Origin: Chara braunii | Taxonomy: Eukaryota; Streptophyta; Charophyceae; Charales; Characeae | NCBI GenBank assembly: GCA_003427395.1 | Contig: BFEA01000152.1 | Span: 110,575-133,792 of the forward strand | DNA: 23,218 nucleotides | Direction: 5' to 3' | Part shown: piece by piece, positions 8,591 to 18,551 of the stretch | Position numbering within the stretch: the stretch's first letter is position 1 | Layout: each line of letters starts with the position of its first letter | Made by a program: the position numbers and the translations under genes | The notes under the pieces: generated by a model | Told to the model about the DNA's origin: nothing | The model's database searches: none | The model's input: the letters and a program-made list of their open reading frames with translations, nothing else

Positions 8591-11286
8591 AGACGTTTGC
8601 ACCAGCGCGATCATGTTTAGGCAAACGTGTTCGCGTTCACCCCCGAACGAGAACAGTGTGCAACGCAGCACATAGGTTAACAAGTCGATGATGTAAACTG
8701 AAGGTTGACTACTAGACATGGTTTTCGGGAAGTGACGGACAAGTCAATCATGTGGATGGAACGTTGGCTCTTTAATGCATGGCATATGAACTGTCATTGC
8801 ATGTTTTACGCAGATCTATCACGTGCGCGTGTTGTTTGAACTGGAGTTGAGTACTTAAAGAGCCTAGGACGCACAACACTTATGAAAGTAGGAAGTGTTT
8901 CACTGATAATACCTCATACTTAATATTGTTTGATAGACCTTTTGTTTTATTTCCACTAAAGTTGTAATTGTTCGGGTAAAAATATTTTTAATAGAATGGG
9001 GGTACGACAAAGACATTTTTATCCATTAAGTCTCAAACTTTAAAATTTATTCGTTATATGTGCACGATTATAGTTTTTATGTAAATTATGGATTAAGTGT
9101 GAATAAATCAAATTGTTATATGCATGAAAGTTCGTCAGTCAAGTCGAACTGAATTATAAGTTGGTCCTGGCGATTAGCTCCCTGATGCCCGACACGTATA
9201 CTTGTCAGTCTTAGGCATTCAACTGCGCGTATGCCTATGCTATGATAATCAAGAAAACGCCCTCGGTTGATTTACCTCCACGATTGCAAGTAAAAAACTT
9301 TGCATGTGAGTCAATAGCTCAACAGCGATACGTCTACCGAAGGGTGGTGATAGCCCCTCGGGTAAAGGTGAGTTGTACCTCGTGAAACTCTGTTCTGTCG
9401 CAGGGACTCAGAGATGCGAGAGGTGTAGCTGACATGCGTGGTCGGAGTGGTAGCTCCTCTAACTTAAAAGTTATGACTTAATCCTTCATGATACGACCGT
9501 GAGGTTCGACACTTGTCGCAGGGTGTGGTACCGTCGTGTCCGACACCATCCAACCATAAAGATAAATAATCAAGGTTCCTCAAACACCCTACTTAATTAT
9601 TTTTTAACCTTCTCACGAGTTCATCTACAATTCAGCGACAAAGAGCCGCATTGTTTTTCATAAACGCTATCATACAATTGAAATCAATTAATCATTGAGA
9701 CATAAATATGGTTATGTAGCATCATGTGATCACTCTCGCAGTCATTGGTGTGACTTGTTTATCAGCATCCCAACGGATACATTAACAAAACTCAAAACTC
9801 CAATATTTTACGCTTACCTATATTAAAGCAAGTAAAACAATCACAGTTCACACACTGGCGTGGTAAACTTAAGCGTTTATCGTGATTTAAACGTTTATCG
9901 CAACTAAGACTTCATCTCAAAATACTAAGCCCTCAATTATTTTTCACATTATATATAGGATCAATCATACTTGTAAACCCATCTTCAAACGAAATGGGGT
10001 AAAACCTCAACGATAACATAACAATCCTTCGAGGTTTTGATACTTCATTTTAAGACACATAAATTGACAAAGTTGTATTGCAAACCGACGTGTTATTAAG
10101 TGACAATAGAAGATGGATGATCCTCAATGGATCATGCCAAAACAAGTTGAGTCTCTGGTCAAACGTAGACCCGCGACACAGTAAAAACCAAAAGATTATC
10201 ATTATATTCGAGTTAGATAAAATTTGTTTTTCACTTCATCACTTAATTTCTCCAGTATTTTTTTTTTTACACTCTCCGGTTTGCACTAAAGAATAGTACA
10301 AATTTTGACAAGATTCTCTTTAGTCTCTTGCCAAAATTTTCACTAGTCTAAATTTAACCAACTTTTTAAATTTTAAAAAATTTCGGCAACAGTGGACATC
10401 CAAAAATTTTACTAAGCTAAAATGCGAAAGCAAATGCAACCTCACTGGATATCTCATTGTGAAGGGTCTCATGAGCAGACTCTAACTCCGACTTTCAATA
10501 AAGTCATCTTATTTTATGACACGCTTCCTCCCACGTCGGTCATCACTTTCATTACCTCTGACTGAATCTCTCATCAAACGTACGTTGATATCTGCCAAAA
10601 CATCTTGTCTTGTGTCGACTCCATCGTGACGTGCTCCAACCTAATCAAGACGGTCGAAAATATTTTCCCGTTTAAAATAAAAAAGTAGACTTTTGGGATT
10701 TATACCACAGTTTGAATGGGTCATTTGTTATAACGATTCTTCCCCTGGGCTCATTCTCCAATACGTTCTCATTCGCATCCGTCATTTTGTTGATCTTGTA
10801 GTCCTCGTTAATCACAAATATAAGCTAACACGTTTATCACCTCGTCCACACTTCGTAAAAATTTTGCCTCACCTTACAAGACTCTCAACTTCTCTGCTAG
10901 TAAGTCCTTACACACATACCACTACTACACCCTTCACTAGTACAAAATCACTTCACTTGTTATTCTTAATATTCTCAGTGAGATTTTTCATACCAAAGGT
11001 CCAAGTTTAATCATATCAATTTACAAGTGGTATATACCATAATTCAGTCATTGACCAATCAACCTAATTAAAGTTCAAATCCTGACCCATTAACCACCTT
11101 CTCACCTAGACACTTAACCATAGCAAGGGTCAACGTAGTCTATGTAAGCAGTTTATGACTTTAATCTTTAACTGAGAAGAGAGGCGGTTCCTAACTAAAA
11201 TACCCTTCAATGCATGCATACCATGACATTATCATGACAACTCAGGTAGCTTAGCGTTTTTAACATGTGCAACCGTCTTAACCCGT
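8591..11286. other. Anonymous AT-rich intergenic DNA
   Basis: I find no supported gene, RNA or element in these 2.7 kb. Open frames here (for example 10078-10296 and 10693-11010) are short, begin at non-ATG codons and have no visible motif or splice context. 9170-9560 is slightly more GC-rich, with two CTGTCGCAGGG/TTGTCGCAGGG motifs about 120 bp apart, which I cannot interpret. Confidence 0.45.
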
Positions 11287-11891
11287 AAACAATGTATGTA
11301 CCTTGTATTCAAGTTACCTTTGAAAAATGAGTTTTGAGAAATTGTTGCTAATTTTTTGAATAAAAGGTGTCACTGAATATAAGGTACGTACATTATATTC
11401 AAGGTGCGGCTTGTGTGTTACGAATAAAAAAAGGTGCCCAGCAGACTTTGAAGTTAACTTCATGTGAGTTCTAAAACTTCACGCAGTTATGAAATTGATG
11501 TATTATTTACTTTAAATAGACAAAACAATTCATATTGCAGCCCCGTCCTGGTAGCAGTCAACGCGCATCATGCTCGCCTCTGTAAGTAGGGGACTTGCGG
11601 TAGCACCACGCAATGTTCCAGTCCATATACATGCTAGTCATTCATCTCGTTCACATACAAACTAAAAATATCTAAAAATATAGGTAATTGCATGTAAGCC
11701 ATCGCGTTATCCCCCGCTTGCAGAACTTATGGCAAAGTGTCATCACGTTTGTGGAAACAAGGGAGAGGTAATGGACTACTTGTTTTTGTCTTTTTTCTCA
11801 CGTAGTGAGCTACTTACGAGAAGTTGTTTTAAACAGTTATGTTAAGTGAGGGATATATTTTATTTATGATATTACTATGAATGTTTATTAC

Positions 11892-11937
<46 letters not shown>

Positions 11938-12119
11938 TTACAAACAGAACTGTTAGGTAAACCGTAGGCAGAGAGAGAGAAGAGGACATATATATATATA
12001 TATTTCCCCTCGCCTCGTGAAAGTTATACCCAAAAATCCGTTTGATAATATACATACCTTGTATTTGAATACATGGTACCTCGTATCTTGTATTTGTATA
12101 CAAGGTACATACATTGTTT
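11287..12119. mobile_element. TIR-bounded element (~833 bp), non-autonomous
   Basis: Bases 11287-11308 (beginning AAACAATGTATG) are the perfect 22-bp reverse complement of 12098-12119. Related motifs of the TACCTTGTATT / TTCAAGG type recur just inside both ends, at about 11381-11404 on the left and 12054-12092 on the right. That subterminal repetition is common in class II elements that bind their transposase at multiple sites. No transposase frame lies inside. A (TA)n tract sits at 11892-11935 and a second at 11989-12002. I could not identify a convincing target-site duplication, so the exact borders are provisional. Confidence 0.6.
11931..11973. repeat. TA-anchored dispersed repeat, copy 1
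   Basis: Directly after a (TA)n tract come 43 bases that match 17056-17098 at 39 of 43 positions, including ACAAACAGAACTG and GGTAAACCGTAGGCAGAG. Confidence 0.7.
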
Positions 12120-12429
12120 TCATATTAAAATGGTAGTGGGTCTTGCTTCGGTAACGGATGCGCATAGCAACATTGACGTTAATGGGAAGCCAACTAACGA
12201 CATCAGATACGCATAACATCATATGAAATATTTATGATATCAAAATCCGCACAACTTTACCAGCAATTGTCATCATAAGTGTCATTGTACACGCATAATG
12301 TTAACATTCATATCATTTTTTTTAACCCAGTCTAACACAATTATTAAACTCATCACTCTATCTTCAGTATATCATCATGATCAAAACTAAAGTTGTCGTT
12401 ATGCCTAAATCATCAGTCTGCCAATAAAT
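12120..12429. other. Anonymous AT-rich spacer
   Basis: I see nothing gene-like or repetitive here beyond short A/T runs. Confidence 0.4.
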
Positions 12430-12451
12430 GGGGTTCCTTGACTAGGACCCC
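12430..12451. repeat. Hairpin GGGGTTCCT/AGGACCCC
   Basis: Eight pairs with one bulged T around a TGACT loop. It marks the start of a second stretch (12430-13370) with compact hairpins. Confidence 0.5.
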
Positions 12452-12891
12452 GGTAGCCAACCAAAATCCCCGTACCCACTTCACGAAAGCCCAATGTCGT
12501 AACCTACAGGGCTAGGTCCAAATTTGAGTGTTGTAAGCGCTAGATGCCTTATAAACAGTATCTATACATCGGTCGGGCTTGCCAAAATATGTCAGGGTTG
12601 CACCTTGACTTACCGACCGTTCTCTTGACCGTTAAACTTTGACCCCGTTGCCAGAGGCCAAAACTCCGAGTTTTGTCTACTATTGTTGGGCATCCCATCT
12701 ACCGCACCAAGTCGTGCCGTTGTATTTTTTTACTTCCACAAGCAACCATTTTAAAAAGCCACACCTTTGCTACGTCAACCAGAGTCCACTTGTTTACCAC
12801 AGTCGGGGAAAACCCCAAGGTTCATTTACAGCATACTCAACTGACGTTAATCATACCGAATAAAACAAAATAAACGGTGTTTACATACATA

Positions 12892-12907
12892 GGGGTCTTT
12901 TGACCCC
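12892..12907. repeat. Perfect hairpin GGGGTC-TTTT-GACCCC
   Basis: Six exact pairs around a TTTT loop. No associated gene signal is seen. Confidence 0.6.
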
Positions 12908-12993
12908 AAGCACCACAAGTCCAGTCGTCGCTTCGAATCGACCACCAAAACTCGCCAGAGCGGAGACAGACATCGTCAGGCTTGATTTTGACA

Positions 12994-13365
12994 ATGATCA
13001 TGATTATGCAAAACCTTTATGTGCACGCACACTATGAGCGTGCTCCTACTACCTCGCAATCACGTGACCACTCAATGTGCGCCTTAAAAATGTACATCCA
13101 CACACTCCTCGATATAATCACACAAAAAAAGAACCCGTATAATTTATTGGAACCAGATGTGATATGTACAAAATATGGGGTTACCACCCTTTCAACTAAC
13201 ACTACAAACGCAGGCTATGTGGCCTGCAAAAACATGGACAACTACCCTTGTAAGGGTATTTGTGTCGACAACGGTGTCTTGAAACGAGAGCAGCTCGAAA
13301 AGGAAAGAAAGTCTCGAAGCATCCTACTCCTATTCACTATAGCGGTGAATCCAACTGCTAATTAG
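12994..13365 (+). CDS. Hypothetical ORF, 123 residues, uncertain
   Basis: From the first ATG at 12994 to the TAA ending at 13365 the frame is open and its composition is mixed rather than low-complexity. It has a Met/Ile-rich start, several Cys residues in the middle and a basic, then hydrophobic C-terminus (LEKERKSRSILLLFTIAV). It contains the segment YPCKGICVDNG, which matches YPYQGICPDNG in the same phase at 4451-4484. Two hairpins (13210-13227 and 13243-13258) lie inside it. I do not recognise the family. There is no promoter, splice or poly-A signal that I can defend, so it may be a remnant of a mobile element or a chance ORF. Confidence 0.22.
   Translation: MIMIMQNLYVHAHYERAPTTSQSRDHSMCALKMYIHTLLDIITQKKNPYNLLEPDVICTKYGVTTLSTNTTNAGYVACKNMDNYPCKGICVDNGVLKREQLEKERKSRSILLLFTIAVNPTAN
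13242..13275 (+). repeat. 34-bp dispersed repeat with hairpin, copy 2
   Basis: It matches 4451-4484 at 28 of 34 positions and starts with the perfect hairpin TACCCTT-GT-AAGGGTA (13243-13258). An unrelated perfect hairpin, GCAGGC/GCCTGC, lies just upstream at 13210-13227. Confidence 0.5.
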
Positions 13366-13379
13366 AACTATAATACATT

Positions 13380-13860
13380 AAATGATTCTATGGGAAACCT
13401 GCCTTCAGTGCAACATCCTTTGGTTTTGAGTGTTTCCAAGTGTTATGAAGCTCCTTGAAGTTATAGATGCGATCAATTCCATCTAGCCGATACATTTTTT
13501 TTTTTTCCTCGCCCTTGGACAGGTCCTCATCATAGTGTTCAAGTTCGCATTGAAATTTGACGGCTATGTGACACCCGTGCTTAATGTCTTAGGATATGGC
13601 ATGTGAATCCTGCAATGTGCAAGATAAACCTTAACGAGTGCACGACATGAAAATTTAACTTACCGTGAGGGCACGGGTGTGCAACCCGTAGTTCGTTTGT
13701 TTATGCGGTTGGGGAAGGGTGAGGTAGTGATTATGGTGTGCATATGTTTGGTATGTTCGTTGTACACGACTCAAAAAGTGTGTGGGGGGTGTTCCGGATG
13801 ACGATGTTCATGGGACGCTGGACCCAATTTTCAGCAGGTGCCGCTCCCCACCAATAGACA
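13380..13860. other. Anonymous spacer
   Basis: I see no gene. It contains a short T-run near 13497-13506 and GT-rich sequence towards 13790. Confidence 0.4.
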
Positions 13861-13866
13861 GCAGAA

Positions 13867-13949
<83 letters not shown>
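13867..13949. repeat. Compound (GT)n(GA)n microsatellite
   Basis: About 8 GT units, then roughly 32 GA units. Frames through it are Arg-Glu or Leu-Ser repeats. Confidence 0.95.
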
Positions 13950-13952
<3 letters not shown>

Positions 13953-14455
13953 ATAACATTCACCATGTCAGTGGCGGGGAGCACAAGGGCAGGCACTGAC
14001 CTCCTAAAAAAAAGAGAAACGTAATATGTGATTGAAACACAAAAGTTTTTCCTTTTTGAAATTTGAGTAGAAAGGGTACATGTTGTATTCGAACACAACG
14101 CGCACATGTTATATCCGAACTGCTGTTCTATTTGAGAAAAGTGAACCCACACCGTTTCGATTTAGGAATGTTTAAAGCTCAAGGACCGACCTCCTCGGCC
14201 TCCTAAGGGCAGCTACTGGTCCTTCGCATGACCCGCCCCTTGCTAAGCCCCGAAACCTCGAAATGCCCACCCTCCCGAACGACCACCGACGTTGAAATTT
14301 CAATGACGTTGAAATGTCTTGGAGGGGGGAATTGCAACCTTGACGGGCTGCGAACCGAGCGCTGCGATGCCGTCTTCCACTTCGTGCCTTCGGTCTTTTC
14401 TCGTGTTTTGCCAGGGGCACTGGGCTGGTAATAAAAAGGAAAGTTTTTTTTTTTT

Positions 14456-14634
14456 GGCGCGTGGGAAAATAGCAAGCCTCTGGTGGGCCTCCGACATTTT
14501 AGGAGGGCGAAACAAAACGACGTCCGCTGATCCGATTTATCAATGGCAGCCGTCGTCGGGCCCGGTCTCCGAAACTTTAGGAGTTTGGGAAAACGTCCAC
14601 TTTTCCCTATTTTCCCATGCGCCAAAGGTACTAG
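14456..14634. mobile_element. Small MITE of a head-to-tail pair, copy 1
   Basis: It starts GGCGCGTGGGAAAATAG (14456) and has the inverted end CTATTTTCCCATGCGCC at 14607-14623, extending to CTAG at 14634. The outer part of its left TIR is missing or replaced by the T-run at 14444-14455. The interior is closely similar to the next copy, including TGATCCGATTTATCAATGGC. It has no coding capacity; the two overlapping Trp/Gly-rich frames are products of the repeat. Confidence 0.75.
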
Positions 14635-14638
14635 GGCA

Positions 14639-14830
14639 CTAGTACCTTTGGCACGTGGGAAAATAGCGGGCCTCTGGTGGGCCTCCGACCTTTTCGGAGG
14701 CCGAAACGAAAAGACGGCTGCTGATCCGATTTATCAATGGCAGCCGTCGTCGGGCATGGCCTCCGAAACTTTAGGAGTTTGGGAAAACGTCCACTTTTCC
14801 CTATTTTTCCACGCGCCACAGGTACTAGGG
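14639..14830. mobile_element. Small MITE of a head-to-tail pair, copy 2 (~190 bp)
   Basis: It begins CTAGTACCTTTGGCACG and ends with the inverted CGCGCCACAGGTACTAG, so the full TIR is about 30 bp. It abuts copy 1 with only a few bases between them, and the junction forms a palindrome (CCAAAGGTACTAG...CTAGTACCTTTGG, 14622-14651). The interior matches copy 1 in the same orientation. Confidence 0.8.
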
Positions 14831-14838
14831 ATAACTTA

Positions 14839-15200
14839 CAAAATACCCCCTTACGCTGAGATATATATGCCAATATGCTCCTGAAAGATGTGGACAGAGT
14901 GGAATGCTTGAATTCATTATGTTATTCCCCTATCAGGCCAATGCACAAATTTGCAATCTGGAGCTCACCGTTTGGACCTGCTCACGTTGCAATGGGGCCT
15001 TGGAAAAGTTGGCAAGTAGGGGGCATTTTGCAAATTTGGACAGTTCAGGGTAGGGGTATATTGCAAAGATGGGAGGTCCAACCAAACTAGTGAGGGGTAT
15101 TTCATTAAAGAAATTTGTCAGAGCGGCTTTCCGCTCTATTCACATTTTCTTAGCGCCATTTTGAAATATATGATATATCTCAACCTATGGGGGTATTTTG
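14839..15200. mobile_element. TIR element (~362 bp) with CAAAATACCCCC ends
   Basis: CAAAATACCCCC at 14839-14850 is matched by GGGGGTATTTTG at 15189-15200. Homology continues inwards: CTGAGATATAT on the left, and ATATATCTCAACC on the right in inverted orientation. Related GGGGCATTTTGCAAATTTGG, GGGGTATATTGCAAA and GGGGTATTTCATT motifs recur inside, which suggests subterminal or internal repeats. No ORF of note. It sits immediately after the MITE pair. Confidence 0.7.
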
Positions 15201-15254
15201 AAAATTTTCCAGTTTTCAGAGGTCGCGCGGTGTATGCTCACTCCTATCTCATTG

Positions 15255-15366
15255 CTACCCGGCTTCCCCCAAACACAACGTACCTTGATAACGCATGTAT
15301 ACAAGTGATCTTTCCGGTTCGGTGCAACCAAAATGAGAGTGCGTTTGTGTTCGTGCGAAGACGAGG
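15255..15366. mobile_element. ~110-bp MITE, copy A
   Basis: The left end CTACCCGGCTTCCCCCAAAC followed by ACAACG, and the right end GTTTGTGTTCGTGCGAAGAC, are inverted versions of one another with several mismatches. It is the most diverged of the three copies. Confidence 0.6.
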
Positions 15367-15394
15367 AACCGTGCTCCTGCGACGGGAAGGGTGA

Positions 15395-15505
15395 CTACGC
15401 TCTTCCCCCGAACATAACGCACCCTAAAAATGAATGTATGCAACCTATATTTCCCGCCATATGCTGCCAAAGAAAGGGCGCGTTGTGTTCGGGCGAAGAC
15501 GGTAG
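15395..15505. mobile_element. ~110-bp MITE, copy B
   Basis: The left end contains TCTTCCCCCGAACATAACGC, and the right end GTTGTGTTCGGGCGAAGACG is its inverted counterpart, extending to GGTAG. The centre TGAATGTATG...TTTCCCG is shared with copy C. It lies about 30 bp from copy A in the same orientation. Confidence 0.75.
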
Positions 15506-15721
15506 CCGCGTAGCCGGGGAAAGCGACCGCTCGGCCGTGGTACGGGCTACCAGTCGGTGCCGGTTTGTGGGTCCGGTCGCCGAAAGATTTGACCAGCTCC
15601 GAGTTCGAGTCCCATAGAACCACGTGAACATCATGACTTGAGGTCGACCGCGGTGGGAGGGAATCCCGCCGAGCAACGGGCTGGGGGAACAGTGGCCAGC
15701 AGCATGGTCTGAATGAAGACC

Positions 15722-15810
15722 ATCCCGCCGCGCTCTGAAGGCGATCCCGCTCCCGCTCCCGCTCCCGCTCCCGCTCCCGCCGCGCCCTCGACGCAATCCC
15801 GCCGCGCTCT
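15722..15810. repeat. (TCCCGC)6 with duplicated flank
   Basis: Six exact TCCCGC units fill 15745-15780. The 15-mer ATCCCGCCGCGCTCT flanks the tract on both sides (15722-15736 and 15796-15810). The plus-strand frame reads Ala-Pro repeats and is probably not translated. Confidence 0.85.
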
Positions 15811-16159
15811 CAGTGAATCGATCCCACCCAAGCTCTCAAGGCAGTGTGGTACGCGCCACACTGTCGGTGCTGAGGCAAGCAGCTCAAAGCGATCAGCTCA
15901 AGCCCTGTCATCAGGGCATCAGGAAGGCAGCAAGCGGGAGCAGAGCCGACAGGAATCCAAATTCTAAGGCGTAGAGTGGAAGCGGGATTGAATGTACAGA
16001 TTAGATTGAGATACGACTGTAGTTCGTGGGAGAGTCACATCTCTCGGCGGTTTCGATGCCAGTCGATTTGACTGCACAGAGGCGGGAAGGAGGGACAGAC
16101 TAAGCATCAACCACGTTTTGGGATGCTGACATGCATGCGCTCACACGTACACTACTACG

Positions 16160-16254
<95 letters not shown>
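16160..16254. repeat. Compound (CA)n(GA)n microsatellite
   Basis: A CA tract to about 16196, then GA units to 16254 with one early CAGA interruption. Confidence 0.95.
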
Positions 16255-16257
<3 letters not shown>

Positions 16258-16469
16258 GCGGCGCAGGTCTGTTACGGATAGAGATCGAGGAACGCGGGGT
16301 TTTGCAGTGAAGGTCGTGGCAACGGCTAGGTGATGGTGAGCAATGTAGAGTCCGTTGGTTCGACACGTGTGATGAAGTGCTTGGCGAAGAGTGCGCCGAT
16401 ATCGCAGCGCTGCGTAGCGATCAGCTCAGAAGTTCACCCGTAGCAGGCTGCACTGCCAGCACGGCACGG

Positions 16470-16470
<1 letters not shown>

Positions 16471-16544
<74 letters not shown>

Positions 16545-16550
16545 NGGGAG
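16471..16550. repeat. (GA)n, poly-G run and ambiguous base
   Basis: GA repeats to 16510, then 34 uninterrupted G from 16511 to 16544, an N at 16545, then GGGAGGGAG. Genuine G-runs this long are rare; the N suggests a consensus conflict or gap-fill. Confidence 0.85.
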
Positions 16551-16559
16551 GGAGCAAGG

Positions 16560-17040
16560 GGGAGGGTCGCCCGAGGGGCGCGATCAGGTGATGGTTGCAC
16601 TCACAGTTATTGACGACTATGAGCATTGGGATCGCTGGTTGGAAATTCAGTTGGGAGGGCAAGAGGGCAGTTCGTGCCCCCCGCGGGCAATTTACTGTCG
16701 GGAACCGTTTTTTTTCGCTGCATTTGTGCGGTCAACCTCCCGCATCTACTCGTAAGATCTGGGCGTTCAGAGGACTGGATTCCTTGCTCCTTCTTCGTTC
16801 CTCTGCTGTCTTTCCCGCTCGAAGGCCGTCCGCCCCCTCTTCCTACCAGATCGTCACATTCAGCTGTGAATGCGTTCGTGTTCTGAAGGAGAAGCAGAGA
16901 AGGGAGGGCGCGGCTGCGCGGTAGCCATGTGTATGAGTTAGGTGTGAGGACGCGGAGGGCCGCATTTTGCAAATCGTCCGAAGCCTTGAGGAGGAAGCGT
17001 GCGGCTCCGCTTTGTCCGCCAACTGTACGGTCACACACAC
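16560..17040. other. Anonymous, GC-moderate interval
   Basis: Several overlapping open frames exist on both strands (the longest on minus, 17050-16607, 147 codons), but none begins at ATG or shows a recognisable motif, and they mask each other. No gene is called. Confidence 0.4.
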
Positions 17041-17055
17041 GCACACACACATATA

Positions 17056-17098
17056 TATATCGTCACAAACAGAACTGCCCGGTAAACCGTAGGCAGAG
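17056..17098. repeat. TA-anchored dispersed repeat, copy 2
   Basis: It matches 11931-11973 at 39 of 43 positions and likewise follows a (CA)n(TA)n tract. An A-rich stretch (17108-17131) follows, so this could be the end of a small retroelement with a simple-repeat boundary. Confidence 0.65.
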
Positions 17099-17200
17099 CG
17101 CCTAAGCGAAAAAACCAAAAAAACAAAAAAATCTTAAATTCGTTTTTAATCTTCTTCCTTACAACTCCCCCTGTTCAGAACCTCTTGCGTACAAGGCCGC

Positions 17201-17202
<2 letters not shown>

Positions 17203-17235
<33 letters not shown>
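17203..17235. repeat. (GA)n microsatellite
   Basis: About 16 GA units. Confidence 0.95.
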
Positions 17236-17239
<4 letters not shown>

Positions 17240-17713
17240 ATGTACTCAGCAAAGTTTGTCCGTTTCAGAGGGAGAAAGTGAAACGGAAGGAAGGGTCAGT
17301 AAGTCTGGCTTGCTGTGCGTCGCGCAGTCGTTGGCCGTTGTCTTTTACTAAATGGTTAACTGCCTCCTTTCCGTTAGCGCTTTGTCCCCAGCCCCTTCTT
17401 CTTTCTCGGTTTATGAGTTTGAATGCCAAGTACACAATTGCCATTTCAGGAGGACATACGGAGTCCGGCAGAAAAAAAGCTGATGGGTAGCAGCAGGGGG
17501 AGAGAATATGCTTGACGCTTTTTGTTATTAAAGTAATTCTTTAATTACTTTTTCTGTATCGAGGGAGCCAACAAGGAAGCATGTCATCCATCTAACGAAG
17601 AGTTACTGTTCCGGTGCTGCTGCGTGGATGCTGCTGTGTGGACAGTCCTTTGTAAATTCATCTTCTCTTGTGTTGTTCCCATATGGCCGTCATCTCGGTA
17701 CACAGGCCAAGCC

Positions 17714-17855
17714 TCTGTGTACTTGCGTGCATCACCTACTGTCAATCAATGCAGAGCAGGGCAATTCAGTGTAATTGCGCGCATCACCTGCTGCGTGGTA
17801 ATTCTGTGTGATTGCGCGCATCACCTACCGTCAATCAATGCCAAGCAGGGCAATT
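17714..17855. repeat. ~53-bp tandem repeat, 2.7 copies
   Basis: Copies lie at 17714-17766, 17767-17803 (internally deleted) and 17804-17855. They share GCGCATCACCT and GTCAATCAATGC...AGCAGGGCAATT. The open frames across the repeat are by-products. Confidence 0.8.
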
Positions 17856-18137
17856 GAACTCACTATCTCAGCGGTTTTGTCATTAATTTGTTTTCGAAAA
17901 GGGGGAGTGCGGGGAGGCAGAGGGCATGCATCTCAACGGCTCGGTCTGCGCCACACCGCTATTACTACCACCGGAACCAGCAGCGCCACATCTGAAGAGC
18001 ATTCTTGGAAATTAGACGGTCGTTCTATACACCTCCTCCGTGGGGAGGTCCGTTCGTAAGTGAGATCTGTAGATCGATGAGTACGTCGATCGGCGTTTGG
18101 AATCGAACTGTTTGCGGGAAGCTGTGATCATCCAATC

Positions 18138-18192
18138 AACCATCGACCAATCAATCAATCAATCAATCAACCAATCAATCAACCAATCAATC
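18138..18192. repeat. (CAAT)n microsatellite
   Basis: An imperfect CAAT array with occasional CAAC units, of the same composition as the long satellite at 21990-22616. Confidence 0.9.
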
Positions 18193-18513
18193 GAATCGTG
18201 CGTGCGCCAATCAAGGCAAGTCGGTGGCATATCATATGAACTGTCGGAACGCCAGATCGGTGGACCGAACAACTTAGCGGCACCTTCAGCAGGAGGACTA
18301 TCAACGAGCACGGGACTTCACTCTCCGGCAACAATGCTCTTCAGTTGGGATCTTCATCATCAATTCAATATCAGCAGCGACGTTGACGACAGCGGATTCT
18401 GCAGGAGGGAAAGGTGAATCGTCCGTCTCTATTCTGCCAGCAGATGATGAGTCGTCGTCACAGGAGCCTTCTCTGGCAGCGAAGGGCACGCAGAAGAAGG
18501 GGGGGGGCGGGGC

Positions 18514-18551
18514 CTGTCTCTTATACACATCTAGATGTGTATAAGAGACAG
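18514..18551. other. Nextera mate-pair junction adapter (artefact)
   Basis: 18514-18532 is CTGTCTCTTATACACATCT, the 19-bp Tn5 mosaic end used in Nextera libraries, and 18533-18551 is its exact reverse complement. Head-to-head fusion of two mosaic ends is the circularisation junction of a Nextera mate-pair fragment, not native DNA. Reading frames across it give the well-known spurious peptide string SYTHLDVYKRQ. The bases on either side come from the two ends of a mate-pair fragment and may be kilobases apart, and possibly inverted, in the real genome. Confidence 0.97.

Noticed and set aside
14844-15090. Open frames within the 362-bp TIR element
   Set aside because: They are short, start at non-ATG or internal codons and follow the repeated GGGGTATTTTGCAAA motifs of the element.
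15538-15622. Possible tRNA or tRNA-derived SINE (GTTCGAGTC B-box at 15603-15611; CGTGGT/ACCACG at the two ends)
   Set aside because: The T-arm around the B-box does not pair, no good A-box is present and the anticodon arm has a 9-base loop. A tRNAscan or SINE search could revive it.
16607-17050. 147-codon minus-strand ORF
   Set aside because: No ATG start or motif, overlapped by two plus-strand frames of similar length; composition is compatible with chance in GC-rich DNA.
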